DNA of 13,769 bases from Alphaproteobacteria bacterium (GCA_020050695.1 JAGVKI010000238.1:1-13769), one strand, 5' to 3'; numbered from the stretch's first letter, positions 7,486 through 13,769 are shown. Numbers and translations: made by a program. Notes: generated by a model from the letters alone, not told the origin.

Positions 7486-8057
7486 CAGCGTTTTTCCTTC
7501 TTATCTTTGCCGCCGGGAATCAGTTTTATTTTGTCTTTCATCTCGTAGAGCTTATACACCTTCGAGCCAAGCTTGAGCAGGTTCACCAGCCGCTCGGTAT
7601 CCATCTTCTGCATGTCCTCATACCAGCCGGTAAGCATTTCGATGAGGTCATGCATCTCACGCATTTTTGCTTGTGCATGTTTTTCTTCTGCGCTGGATGG
7701 GTTTTCCAGCATCACATCGCGCAGCATGGAAAGTGTTGGATCAATCTCGCGCTTGCGGCGCTGCTCCACCAACGTGCGCACAATCTCCCATATGTCTTCC
7801 GGCGTTGTAAAATAATCGCGGCGGTCGTTCGGTAAATGCTTGTGACGAATCAGGTTCCAGCTATCAAGCTCCTTAAGCCCCATGCTCACATTTGAGCGTG
7901 AGAACCCCAATGCTTCGGCAATATCCTCCGCATTTAGCGGCTTGGGTGATAGATAGAGCAGCGCATACATCTGCCCAACCGTGCGGTTAATACCCCAGCG
8001 GCTCCCCATTTCCCCGAAGTGAAGTACGAAGGATTGAATCAGTGGAGGCAGGTTCAT
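7485..8057 (-). CDS. GbsR/MarR-family transcriptional regulator of the cydAB operon
   Basis: A 190-residue DNA-binding protein of the GbsR type (COG1510-like), a branch of the MarR winged-helix group. The winged helix-turn-helix spans about residues 28-85: LNAEDIAEALGFSRSNVSMGLKELDSWNLI is followed by the wing HLPNDRRDYF. The C-terminal half is a long, charged helical region (about 90-190) likely used for dimerisation. It ends in a lysine-rich tail. The ATG at 8057 has a good Shine-Dalgarno (AGGAAA). The stop overlaps the cydA start by one base, so it is the first gene of a regulator-cydA-cydB operon. The inverted repeat just upstream is the obvious candidate operator, making autoregulation likely. 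What signal it senses (redox, respiratory inhibition, osmotic) is unknown. Confidence 0.85.
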   Translation of the reverse strand: MNLPPLIQSFVLHFGEMGSRWGINRTVGQMYALLYLSPKPLNAEDIAEALGFSRSNVSMGLKELDSWNLIRHKHLPNDRRDYFTTPEDIWEIVRTLVEQRRKREIDPTLSMLRDVMLENPSSAEEKHAQAKMREMHDLIEMLTGWYEDMQKMDTERLVNLLKLGSKVYKLYEMKDKIKLIPGGKDKKEKR

Positions 8058-8066
8058 TGCGTTTCC

Positions 8067-8090
8067 TAATTTCAGTAATTTCTGAAATTA
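8067..8090. promoter_or_regulatory. Candidate operator of the regulator-cydAB operon
   Basis: TAATTTCAG (8067-8075) and CTGAAATTA (8082-8090) form a perfect 9-bp inverted repeat with a 6-bp spacer. A smaller dyad, AATTTC-T-GAAATT, is nested in the right half. The site lies directly downstream of the predicted -10 of the minus-strand promoter and ahead of the regulator start at 8057. A dimer bound here would block initiation. Confidence 0.65.
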
Positions 8091-8117
8091 CCATAATAAA
8101 AAATTTTATTTTGTCTA
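8090..8117 (-). promoter_or_regulatory. Candidate promoter of the regulator-cydAB operon
   Basis: On the minus strand, -35 TAGACA (8112-8117) and -10 TATGGT (8090-8095) are separated by 16 nt of AT-rich DNA. The -10 overlaps the end of the inverted repeat by one base. Initiation would fall within the repeat, a typical arrangement for repression. No FNR-type TTGAT-N4-ATCAA box is seen. Confidence 0.5.
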
Positions 8118-8181
8118 CCCCTATAAGCATTCACTACCACAAAGGTCTGATAAAATTATAGAATTAGGATAAAGACGTACT

Positions 8182-8274
8182 ATGAGCGCAAAGCACTATC
8201 CATGGCTTCTGAATGAGCTGAATCTTACTCATCGGATTTTCGGAAAAGCGTATTCGTTAGATTTGAGAGATTAA
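8182..8274 (+). pseudogene. Short ORF ending in an IS630-transposase-like N-terminus (possible remnant)
   Basis: A 30-residue frame, MSAKHYPWLL...FGKAYSLDLRD, ended by TAA at 8272-8274. The last part, AYSLDLRD, closely resembles the conserved start of IS630-family transposases (typically ..YSLDLRERVV..). The frame stops just where the helix-turn-helix would begin. AGGAT lies about 12 nt before the ATG. It is most simply a scrap of an old insertion element in the 270-nt gap between the cyd operon and the helicase. It could also be chance or a small unrelated gene. I see nothing else definite in 8118-8327. Confidence 0.3.
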
Positions 8275-8327
8275 CGGCTGACCACGTTCAGTCCGCGATG
8301 CTCCAACAATCTTCAGAAAACACCTGC

Positions 8328-10253
8328 CTATTTCTTCTTAAAATTGCCTTTGAATTTTTTGCCGCCGCCAGATTTAGTATCCCTTGGCTTACCATCAAAC
8401 GGCTTACCGCCGCCCGGTTTGCCACTGTACGGTTTTCCGCCGCTCGGTTTGCCTTCGCTGCGTTGGCCGCCATCGCGTTTGGCATCATGAGGCTTACCAC
8501 CTTCGGGTTTTCCGCCGCCGGGTTTGCGGTCGTCATATTTCTTTTTGAAATGCTTAGGCTTTTCGCCGCCCTCACCCGGTTTTGCAAAACGTGGTTTGTT
8601 CTTATCGAATGGTTTCCTGGGTGGACGGGCGTCGTCATAGCCTCCCTTAGACGCTTCTGGAGCGCCTTTCAGGCGGGACACCACAATATTCTTTTCTATT
8701 TTTCCGCTATCGCCTATGGCCTTGAAGAAGCCATCCACGCAGTCAGCAGTGAGTTCAACATGCGTTTCATTCTGCTGTATCTTGATCGCGCCGATATTGC
8801 GCTTGGTGATATTGCCACGGCCACACAGCATCGGAAGAATCCAGCGCGCTTCAGCGGAGGCATCATGCCCAACCGAGAGCGATATCCACACGCTGTTACT
8901 GAAGTCATCACGGCCTGTTTTGTGAGCAGCAGCAACAGGCGCCGTATCGAGCAATTCTTCAGGCGCAGGGTTTTGCGCATTGTGCAGGCGCATGAGCGCC
9001 GCCGCAACCTGCTCAGGCTGATAGCGCGCAAGCAGTTCCGCAATCGCCGATTTCTCGCTGTCTTTTACCGGCTCGCTGAATACAGGGTTTGCCAAAAAGC
9101 GCTCATGATCGCGCTCCAGGATGCTTTCAATCGAAGGCGGCTTGCCCCATGTCGCCGTTACCTGTGCGTTCCTTAGCATCATTTCTGCACGCCTGCGTGC
9201 ATTATGCGGCACAATGAGCGCGCTTACGCCCTTGCTACCCGCACGTCCGGTGCGGCCACTGCGGTGCAGTAAAATATCGCGGTTTTTAGGAATATCGGCA
9301 TGAATCACCAACGCAAGTCCCGGCAGATCGATACCGCGTGATGCCACATCGGTCGCGACGCACACTCTTGCGCGTCCATCGCGCAAGGCTTGCAGCGCGT
9401 GGCTGCGCTCGGCCTGGCTTAACTCACCAGACAGTGCCACCACCGAAAATCCACGATTGGTAAGACGGCTAGTCAGGTGATTGACTTCTACGCGGGTGCC
9501 GCAAAAAATAATCGCATTTTTTGCATTATGATAGCGCAGCAGATTGATGATGGCATTTTCGCGATCGCTCGGGGCAATGCTCAGCGCGTGATATTCAATA
9601 TCGGCATGCTGCTTTTCTTCTTCTTTGGTGGTAATGCGCTTGGCATCTTTCTGGTAGCGCTTGGCCATGGTGGCAATGTTTTTGGCCACGGTAGCCGAGA
9701 ACATCAGGGTGCGGCGTTCTTTAGGGGATGTGTCGAGGATATATTGCAGTTCCTCATGGAAACCCATATCGAGCATTTCGTCCGCTTCATCAAGCACCAC
9801 CGCCTTTAACTGGCTGGTATCAAAATAGCCGCGTTCGATATGGTCTTTCAGGCGTCCCGGCGTTCCTACCACGACATGCGGCTTGCTGTTGAGTGCCTGG
9901 CGCTCTGCGCGCATATCCATGCCGCCCACACAGGAAACCACGGTTCCGCCACTTGAGCCATAGAGCCATTCGAGTTCACGCGTTACCTGCAGCGCAAGTT
10001 CACGCGTAGGTGCGATCACCAGTGCCATAGGCGCTGGAACCTTGGGAAAGAATTGGCTGTCGCCCAAAAGCGTAGGCGCCAAAGCCAGGCCAAATGCCAC
10101 GGTTTTTCCTGAGCCGGTCTGGGCAGAAACAAGTAAATCGCATCCCTGTAACTCAGGCGCTAAAACAGCTTGCTGTACGGGAGTCAGGGTGGTGTATCCA
10201 CGCTTTGTCAGCGCACTATTGAGCGTTGGGATAACGCCATGAAATTCGGTCAT
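8328..10253 (-). CDS. DEAD-box RNA helicase with DbpA-type RNA-binding domain (CsdA/DeaD-like)
   Basis: A 641-residue ATP-dependent RNA helicase that remodels RNA duplexes, probably in ribosome assembly or mRNA turnover. The helicase core has all motifs: Q-motif TLTPVQQ (22-28), AQTGSGKT (44-51), PTRELA (82-87), TPGR (131-134), DEAD (155-158), SAT (186-188), and ARVCVATDVASRGID with HRSGRTGRAG (330-339). Residues about 455-527 resemble the DbpA/CsdA RNA-recognition domain (VWISLSVGHD...ITKRNIGAI), which in the family gives preference for structured or ribosomal RNA. The tail (530-641) is a basic, low-complexity run rich in GKP/GGKP units, likely disordered and RNA-binding. The ATG at 10253 has only a weak purine-rich Shine-Dalgarno (AAAGAAAAG). 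It is a single gene, divergent from the DUF606 gene. CsdA/DeaD homologues are often cold-induced (family knowledge). Confidence 0.93.
   Translation of the reverse strand: MTEFHGVIPTLNSALTKRGYTTLTPVQQAVLAPELQGCDLLVSAQTGSGKTVAFGLALAPTLLGDSQFFPKVPAPMALVIAPTRELALQVTRELEWLYGSSGGTVVSCVGGMDMRAERQALNSKPHVVVGTPGRLKDHIERGYFDTSQLKAVVLDEADEMLDMGFHEELQYILDTSPKERRTLMFSATVAKNIATMAKRYQKDAKRITTKEEEKQHADIEYHALSIAPSDRENAIINLLRYHNAKNAIIFCGTRVEVNHLTSRLTNRGFSVVALSGELSQAERSHALQALRDGRARVCVATDVASRGIDLPGLALVIHADIPKNRDILLHRSGRTGRAGSKGVSALIVPHNARRRAEMMLRNAQVTATWGKPPSIESILERDHERFLANPVFSEPVKDSEKSAIAELLARYQPEQVAAALMRLHNAQNPAPEELLDTAPVAAAHKTGRDDFSNSVWISLSVGHDASAEARWILPMLCGRGNITKRNIGAIKIQQNETHVELTADCVDGFFKAIGDSGKIEKNIVVSRLKGAPEASKGGYDDARPPRKPFDKNKPRFAKPGEGGEKPKHFKKKYDDRKPGGGKPEGGKPHDAKRDGGQRSEGKPSGGKPYSGKPGGGKPFDGKPRDTKSGGGKKFKGNFKKK
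8385..8525 (-). repeat. Degenerate GKP/GGKP-coding repeats in the helicase tail
   Basis: Codons 577-623 of the helicase encode irregular units such as RKPGGGKPEGGKP, SEGKPSGGKP and GKPGGGKPFDGKP. At DNA level the plus strand shows repeated TTTTCCGCCG and GGTTTGC blocks. The units vary in length and wording, so this is low-complexity coding sequence prone to copy-number change, not a regular satellite. Confidence 0.7.
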
Positions 10254-10432
10254 GTTCTTTTCTTTCTACTATTTTAAGGCATAGCTCTACGCGCTTACGG
10301 CGCCTACAACAACAAAAACAGTAAAAAACCTTGAATTTAACGGATGCAGATTCCGCGACCATATTTTTATAATGCTGTTAATTAATAATAAAATCATTAA
10401 CGACGGGAAACGGCCTACCCTTCTCGCCCCTT

Positions 10433-10460
10433 TTGCATTGGCACCATTTCCTGCTATAAA
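10433..10460 (+). promoter_or_regulatory. Candidate promoter of the DUF606-DUF4169-GNAT group
   Basis: TTGCAT (10433-10438) and TATAAA (10455-10460) are 16 nt apart, and TAAGGA (10483-10488) serves as Shine-Dalgarno for the ATG at 10495. The rest of 10254-10494 is AT-rich and must also hold the helicase promoter, which I cannot place with confidence. Confidence 0.5.
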
Positions 10461-10494
10461 TCGAGTCATACTCATTAAACAGTAAGGAATTGCA

Positions 10495-10938
10495 ATGCAG
10501 TCTTTTTATATGATTATCGCACTGCTCGGCGGCATTGTGCTTCCGGTGCAGGTCGGGCTGAACAGCATACTGGCACGTGCCACAGGCAACCCTATCTGGG
10601 CATCGTCCGTATCCTTTTTAGTGGGCACCGTTGGTATCATTCTCTACCTGCTGGCACAGCGCCAGCCGCTACCGAGCATCGCAGTCCTGTCTGCCATACC
10701 GCCCTATGCATGGGCGGGCGGGCTGCTCGGCGCGTTTTATGTGACCATCAGTATTATCGTAGCACCTAAAATCGGTGCCGCCATGCTGGTATGCCTGGCC
10801 ATTGCCGGGCAAATGGTGGCAGCGCTTATCATGGACCATTACGGGCTGCTCGGCTTTCCGCAGCATTCGATCAACTGGGGACGCGTTGCCGGGGCTATTA
10901 TGCTAATCGGCGGCGTATTGCTGATGCGGAAATACTAG
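10495..10938 (+). CDS. DUF606 (YdcZ-type) DMT-superfamily membrane protein
   Basis: A 147-residue, almost wholly hydrophobic inner-membrane protein with about five membrane helices (near 3-25, 35-53, 70-90, 95-113 and 125-145). The wording matches the DUF606/YdcZ family of the drug/metabolite transporter superfamily: ALLGGIVLPVQVGLNSILAR at the start, then GALLGAFYV-like AGGLLGAFYVTISI and PKIGAA, and a C-terminal LIGGVLLMRK. Length is usual for this half-size family. The substrate is unknown. It has a clear Shine-Dalgarno and a plausible promoter and is first in a compact plus-strand group: the next gene's AGGAGG overlaps this stop codon. Confidence 0.85.
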   Translation: MQSFYMIIALLGGIVLPVQVGLNSILARATGNPIWASSVSFLVGTVGIILYLLAQRQPLPSIAVLSAIPPYAWAGGLLGAFYVTISIIVAPKIGAAMLVCLAIAGQMVAALIMDHYGLLGFPQHSINWGRVAGAIMLIGGVLLMRKY

Positions 10939-10947
10939 GAGGCGCAT

Positions 10948-11136
10948 ATGACAGAGATCATCAATTTACGCCAGCAGCGCAAAGCCAAAGGCCGTAAGGA
11001 AAAAGATAAAAAAGCCGAACAGAACCGCGCAGCGTTTGGTCAGACCAAGGCTGAAAAGCTAAAGAAAAAACAGGAAGCGGAACGTCTTTCAAAATTGCTG
11101 GACGGCCATAAGCGCGATAAGGACGACGATAAGTAG
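10948..11136 (+). CDS. DUF4169 family small basic protein
   Basis: A 62-residue, extremely charged protein beginning MTEIINLRQQRKAKGRKEK, followed by AAFGQTKAEKLKKKQEAERLSKLLDGHKRD. The NLRQxRK start, (A/K)FG(R/Q)TKAEK centre and LDGH end match DUF4169, an alphaproteobacterial family without known function. It has no membrane segment and is probably helical or disordered. A perfect AGGAGG (10937-10942) precedes the ATG and overlaps the end of the DUF606 gene, so strong translation in the same mRNA is expected. Confidence 0.85.
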   Translation: MTEIINLRQQRKAKGRKEKDKKAEQNRAAFGQTKAEKLKKKQEAERLSKLLDGHKRDKDDDK

Positions 11137-11144
11137 TTTAAGCT

Positions 11145-11657
11145 ATGGGCCTGATTATAAATAAAGCCACTACCGCTGATCTTGCGGCGCTTTCCAGCCT
11201 CGCACGCAGCTGCTTTGCCGCTAATTTCGGGCATTTATATGCGCCTGAGCATCTGGCCATACATCTGGAGAAAACATGCTCGCAGGATTTTTTTGCGCAG
11301 GAACTGAGCGCTGGCTGCCAGATATTACTGGCGCGCGAAAATGGGGCACTGATCGGCTATATCAAATTTGGCCAGGTAGGGCTTCCGATTACCTATTCCC
11401 CGCAGGATATGGAACTGCACCGGCTATATGTCATCCAAAGCCACCAGAGTGCAGGCATAGGAAAAAAACTTATAGAAGCCGCACTGCACGAAAACCTTAT
11501 GCAGCAGGCGCCATCTATTTATCTGGGGGTATGGGAGCATAATATACGCGCACAAACCTTCTATGCGTCCTATGGTTTTAAACCGGTGGGCGAATACGGC
11601 TACCATGTGGGTCCGCATGTAGACCGTGAAATCATCCTGCGGCGCGCGCAAGGGTGA
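11145..11657 (+). CDS. GNAT-family N-acetyltransferase
   Basis: A 170-residue acetyl-CoA-dependent acetyltransferase; the acceptor (amine, protein N-terminus or small molecule) is not clear. The acetyl-CoA site is seen as ELHRLYVIQSHQSAGIGKKLI (about 90-110), containing the Q-x-x-G-I-G pyrophosphate loop. Motif B is NIRAQTFYASYGFKPVGE (133-150), typical of GNAT enzymes. The N-terminal part, with IINKATTADLAALSSLAR, is the standard first strand and helix. It starts 8 nt after the DUF4169 stop with only a weak Shine-Dalgarno, consistent with coupling in the same operon. Confidence 0.85.
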   Translation: MGLIINKATTADLAALSSLARSCFAANFGHLYAPEHLAIHLEKTCSQDFFAQELSAGCQILLARENGALIGYIKFGQVGLPITYSPQDMELHRLYVIQSHQSAGIGKKLIEAALHENLMQQAPSIYLGVWEHNIRAQTFYASYGFKPVGEYGYHVGPHVDREIILRRAQG

Positions 11658-11685
11658 AGGCCATTTTTAGCGCCAATAAATTGCA

Positions 11686-11714
11686 TTGACAATAGTTGCA
11701 TATGCAACTAATAA
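11686..11714 (+). promoter_or_regulatory. Promoter and palindromic operator of the marR-DUF1398-tag operon
   Basis: A consensus -35 TTGACA (11686-11691) is followed after 17 nt by a weak -10 TAATAA (11709-11714). The spacer contains TAGTTGCATATGCAACTA (11693-11710), a perfect 18-bp palindrome. A second half-site, TTGCAT, lies at 11681-11686. A MarR dimer bound here would exclude RNA polymerase. The expected start of transcription is close to the ATG at 11721. Confidence 0.7.
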
Positions 11715-11720
11715 CCCCTT

Positions 11721-12191
11721 ATGAGCACATCTACCCCCAGCAATTTAGAAGACCATCTCGGCTATTGGCTGCGCTGTCTTTCCAATTATGTAACGCACAG
11801 CTTCGAAGAACGGCTTACTAAATACGATATATCGATTGCCCAGTGGGTCGTGCTGCGCACACTTTATGACGCAAAGGATATGACACTCAACGAGGCCGCG
11901 CAGATCGTTGGCGTGGATAAAAGCTCGCTGTCGCGCATGGTGGAACGCCTGGTGCAGCGCGGCCTGGTCAGCCGCACAGAAGGTATCGACCGCCGCTCGC
12001 TTAGCCTGTCGCTGTTGCCATCAGGTAGAAAACTGGTGCCTAAACTGGCGCAGCTTGCCGATGCCAATGACAAAACATTTTTCAGCGCATTATCGGGTAA
12101 ACAGCAGGCAGAACTGAGGGCGACCATTGAACAACTACTCACCGCAAATGGCTGGAGCGCTTCTGCGCGCGGCAAGGACAGGATGGAATAA
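11721..12191 (+). CDS. MarR-family transcriptional regulator
   Basis: A 156-residue winged-helix regulator that should act as a dimer on the palindrome just upstream. The N-terminal helix (LEDHLGYWLRCLSNYV) and the C-terminal helices (about 100-150) form the dimer interface. Residues about 54-78 are the helix-turn-helix (MTLNEAAQIVGVDKSSLSRMVERLVQRGLV), with the wing RTEGIDRRSLSLSLLPSGR containing the usual D-x-R-S-like DRRS (90-93). There is no Shine-Dalgarno before the ATG, and the promoter suggests a leaderless mRNA. The next gene starts one base after the stop. The ligand is unknown; MarR proteins commonly respond to phenolics, oxidants or metabolites (family knowledge). Confidence 0.9.
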   Translation: MSTSTPSNLEDHLGYWLRCLSNYVTHSFEERLTKYDISIAQWVVLRTLYDAKDMTLNEAAQIVGVDKSSLSRMVERLVQRGLVSRTEGIDRRSLSLSLLPSGRKLVPKLAQLADANDKTFFSALSGKQQAELRATIEQLLTANGWSASARGKDRME

Positions 12192-12192
12192 T

Positions 12193-12585
12193 ATGGATAT
12201 TGCAGTTATTGACGAATGCCGAAATCTTTCAACTACGGGTAAAATCACCTTCCTGGAAGTGGTGGCAAAACTTTCGGCAAGCCATGTAGAGCGTTATATC
12301 GCTGACCTGAACTCCATGACGCTTTCCTATTATAGCGGCAGCGGCCAGATGCATACTGCTGCACTTGACCTCCCTGCCCGCCAGGTAGCCAGCAGTTTTC
12401 GTGCAGATGACATAAAAGAAGCCATACGCGACAGCCAGCAGCAACGCATAAATTACAAAATATTCCTGGAGCGCATTACGGATGCTGGCTGCTGCCATTA
12501 CGAAGTGTATATCGCAGGCAGAAAAATAATGTATTTTGGGCGCGATGGCAGTCACCATATCGAACACTTCCCGCAGGCCACATAA
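12193..12585 (+). CDS. DUF1398 family protein
   Basis: A 130-residue soluble protein of unknown function. Features fitting DUF1398 (YbcV-like) include the region VERYIADLNSMTLSYYSGSGQ, DDIKEAIRDSQQQRINYKIFLERITDAGCCHYEVYIAGRK read in sections, and the end MYFGRDGSHHIEHFP. The GRDG-x-x-H-x-E-x-FP end is the most conserved part. An earlier in-frame start at 12127 would overlap the MarR gene by 65 nt; I prefer the ATG at 12193, one base after the MarR stop and preceded by AGGATGGA. Its stop overlaps the tag start by one base. The tight packing suggests a role linked to the regulator or to base repair. Confidence 0.75.
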   Translation: MDIAVIDECRNLSTTGKITFLEVVAKLSASHVERYIADLNSMTLSYYSGSGQMHTAALDLPARQVASSFRADDIKEAIRDSQQQRINYKIFLERITDAGCCHYEVYIAGRKIMYFGRDGSHHIEHFPQAT

Positions 12586-13142
12586 TGCTAACGCGCTGCG
12601 GCTGGGTAGGCACCGGTAAACCTCACTACGAACATTATCACGATACCGAATGGGGCGTGCCGGTGCATGACGACCGCCTGCTCTTTGAAATGCTGATTTT
12701 AGAAGGCGCTCAGGCCGGGCTGAACTGGGAAACCATTCTCAAGCGCCGCGAGGGCTATAAAAAGGCCTTTGGGAATTTTGATGTCAAAAAATGCGCACAG
12801 CTGACGGATTCGCAGCTCGAAGCGCAGATGGACAACGAAGCCATCATTCGCAACCGCCTTAAGATATGGTCGGTGCGCAAGAATGCACAGGCATTTATAG
12901 CCATTCAGAAAGAATTTGGATCGTTCGATGCCTATCTATGGCGCTTTGTTGGCGGAAAACCTAAAATCAATCAACCTAAGACACTAAAAAACATCCCCAC
13001 CAGCACGCCTGAATCCGACGCGCTTTCCAAGGACCTGAAAAAGCGCGGCATGAGTTTTGTGGGCTCAACCATCATGTATGCCTATATGCAGGCCGTTGGG
13101 ATGGTAAACGACCATATCGCCACCTGCTTTTGCCGCCGCTAG
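12585..13142 (+). CDS. tag: DNA-3-methyladenine glycosylase I
   Basis: A 185-residue base-excision repair enzyme that removes 3-methyladenine from alkylated DNA. It matches Tag throughout: RCGWVGTGKPHYEHYHDTEWGVP at the start, LFEMLILEGAQAGLNW with the proposed catalytic-pocket E40, IIRNRLKI, and KKRGMSFVGSTIMYAYMQAVGMVNDH at the end. The zinc-binding residues by comparison with E. coli are C5, H19, H177 and C181, all present. Length is normal. It overlaps the DUF1398 stop by one base (TAATG) and is the third gene of the MarR-controlled unit, so alkylation repair here may be induced through the MarR ligand. Confidence 0.95.
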   Translation: MLTRCGWVGTGKPHYEHYHDTEWGVPVHDDRLLFEMLILEGAQAGLNWETILKRREGYKKAFGNFDVKKCAQLTDSQLEAQMDNEAIIRNRLKIWSVRKNAQAFIAIQKEFGSFDAYLWRFVGGKPKINQPKTLKNIPTSTPESDALSKDLKKRGMSFVGSTIMYAYMQAVGMVNDHIATCFCRR

Positions 13143-13206
13143 ATACTTGCGCTTAAGTCCATTTTGCTAAAGAATCGTGCTTTATGCTTAAATCAGGAAA
13201 TATGCC

Positions 13207-13485
13207 ATGAGTTTTTCCCCGCTTGTAATGATGTTTGTTGCCGTATTCCTTGCTGAACTCGGAGACAAAACCCAGCTGGCCACCGTGCTGTTCGCTGCGG
13301 ATGGTGAACATAACCCATGGGTGGTATTTCTGGTTGCCTCGCTGGCACTGGTTGCCTCTACCGCCATTGCCGTGCTGCTGGGCACCCTGGCCTCAAAATA
13401 CCTGGCAGTTGCCCCACTTAAACTGATTGCAGGCATTGGATTTGTGCTGCTTGGCGGCTGGACGATTTTCGATCATTTTAGATAA
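13207..13485 (+). CDS. Half-size GDT1/TMEM165-family (UPF0016) membrane protein
   Basis: A 92-residue inner-membrane protein with three hydrophobic segments (near 4-16, 36-58 and 68-88) and the family signature E17-L-G-D-K-T22 in AVFLAELGDKTQLATV. Full-length GDT1/TMEM165 proteins carry two such repeats and move Mn or Ca ions; bacterial members such as MneA export manganese (family knowledge). Here only one repeat is present, with a clean start and stop. It must therefore dimerise or pair with another half-size protein (inference). CAGGAAA a few bases before the ATG is a fair Shine-Dalgarno. It follows tag by 64 nt and may be co-transcribed; no Mn riboswitch is recognisable in that gap. Confidence 0.85.
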   Translation: MSFSPLVMMFVAVFLAELGDKTQLATVLFAADGEHNPWVVFLVASLALVASTAIAVLLGTLASKYLAVAPLKLIAGIGFVLLGGWTIFDHFR

Positions 13486-13544
13486 AAATCATCCATATTA
13501 ACAGTGTAGACCAAACAGTTTGTGCGATACCTCAGCAGCGCACA

Positions 13545-13769
13545 TCAATCTATGACGTGATACCCGGCATCAACATAAATAGTTTCCCCGGTCATGTGGC
13601 GCGCGTAATCGCTGGCAAGAAATGCCGTGGTAGCGCCGACATCGAAAATATCCACCAGGGTATGCAGCGGTGCTTTTTCCGCGGCTTTGGCCAGCAGGCT
13701 TTCAAAGTCTGAAATACCCGATGCGGCGCGCGTCTTAAGCGGCCCGGGCGAAATGGCGTGCACACGTAT
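13545..13769 (-). CDS. fabI: Enoyl-ACP reductase (FabI-type SDR), C-terminal part (cut by window edge)
   Basis: The last 74 codons of a minus-strand short-chain dehydrogenase; the N-terminal Rossmann fold and Tyr/Lys active site lie beyond the right edge. The visible part reads IRVHAISPGPLKTRAASGI, then KAPLHTLVDIFDVGATTAFLASDYARHMTGETIYVDAGYHV. The SPGP-x-x-T-x-A-A-SGI wording is characteristic of FabI (NADH-dependent enoyl-ACP reductase of type II fatty acid synthesis) rather than generic SDRs. The frame is open through 13769, so the start lies outside. It converges on the GDT1-like gene across 59 nt that contain no strong terminator I can identify. Confidence 0.85.
   Translation of the reverse strand: MRVHAISPGPLKTRAASGISDFESLLAKAAEKAPLHTLVDIFDVGATTAFLASDYARHMTGETIYVDAGYHVID

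Noticed and set aside
8298..9176. A 292-codon open frame on the plus strand opposite the helicase
   Set aside because: It lies wholly antisense to a helicase with all motifs. The composition (runs of AARF, FAALAA) reflects the GKP-rich tail read backwards, and there is no ribosome site.
12127..12192. Upstream start for the DUF1398 gene inside the MarR gene
   Set aside because: It would add 22 residues unlike the family. The ATG at 12193 follows AGGATGGA and sits one base after the MarR stop.

Overview
The window looks like a chromosomal piece of a Gram-negative alphaproteobacterium. Pointers are a DUF4169 protein (a family I know mainly from Alphaproteobacteria), the C-terminal end of a FabI-type enoyl-ACP reductase with the RVHAISPGPLKTR stretch, a CIO-type cytochrome bd oxidase, and moderately GC-rich genes. 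I cannot name a genus.

Layout. Positions 1-364 (minus) hold the start of a glycosyltransferase-like gene that runs off the left edge. It is divergent from a complete MsbA/Atm1-like ABC exporter (423-2195). A tRNA-Ala(GGC) follows at 2313-2388. Just after its 3' end base composition drops sharply, and an AT-rich cassette (about 2389-5045) carries a restriction-modification pair. The first gene fuses a PD-(D/E)XK-like nuclease to an N6-adenine methyltransferase, as in the BcgI A subunit. The second is a half-size, single-domain specificity protein. A small minus-strand ORF or gene remnant lies at the far end.

From 5109 to 8057 the minus strand carries a three-gene operon: a GbsR/MarR-like regulator, cydA and cydB, with overlapping genes. 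It is preceded by a promoter with a 9+6+9 perfect inverted repeat next to the -10, a strong candidate autoregulatory operator. After an intergenic region with a possible IS630-type scrap comes a DEAD-box RNA helicase with a DbpA-type RNA-binding domain and a Gly-Lys-Pro-rich tail (8328-10253, minus).

From 10495 the plus strand has two compact gene groups. The first is a DUF606/YdcZ membrane protein, DUF4169 and a GNAT acetyltransferase. The second is a MarR regulator, a DUF1398 protein and the 3-methyladenine DNA glycosylase Tag, joined by 1-nt gaps or overlaps. The MarR promoter has an 18-bp perfect palindrome between -35 and -10, and the mRNA may be leaderless. A half-size GDT1/TMEM165-type membrane protein follows, then convergently the 3' part of fabI.

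The items most worth a second look are the tRNA-adjacent fused restriction-modification system with a half-size specificity subunit, the MarR-DUF1398-tag unit with its leaderless-looking start, and the regulator-cydAB operon with its overlapping dyads.
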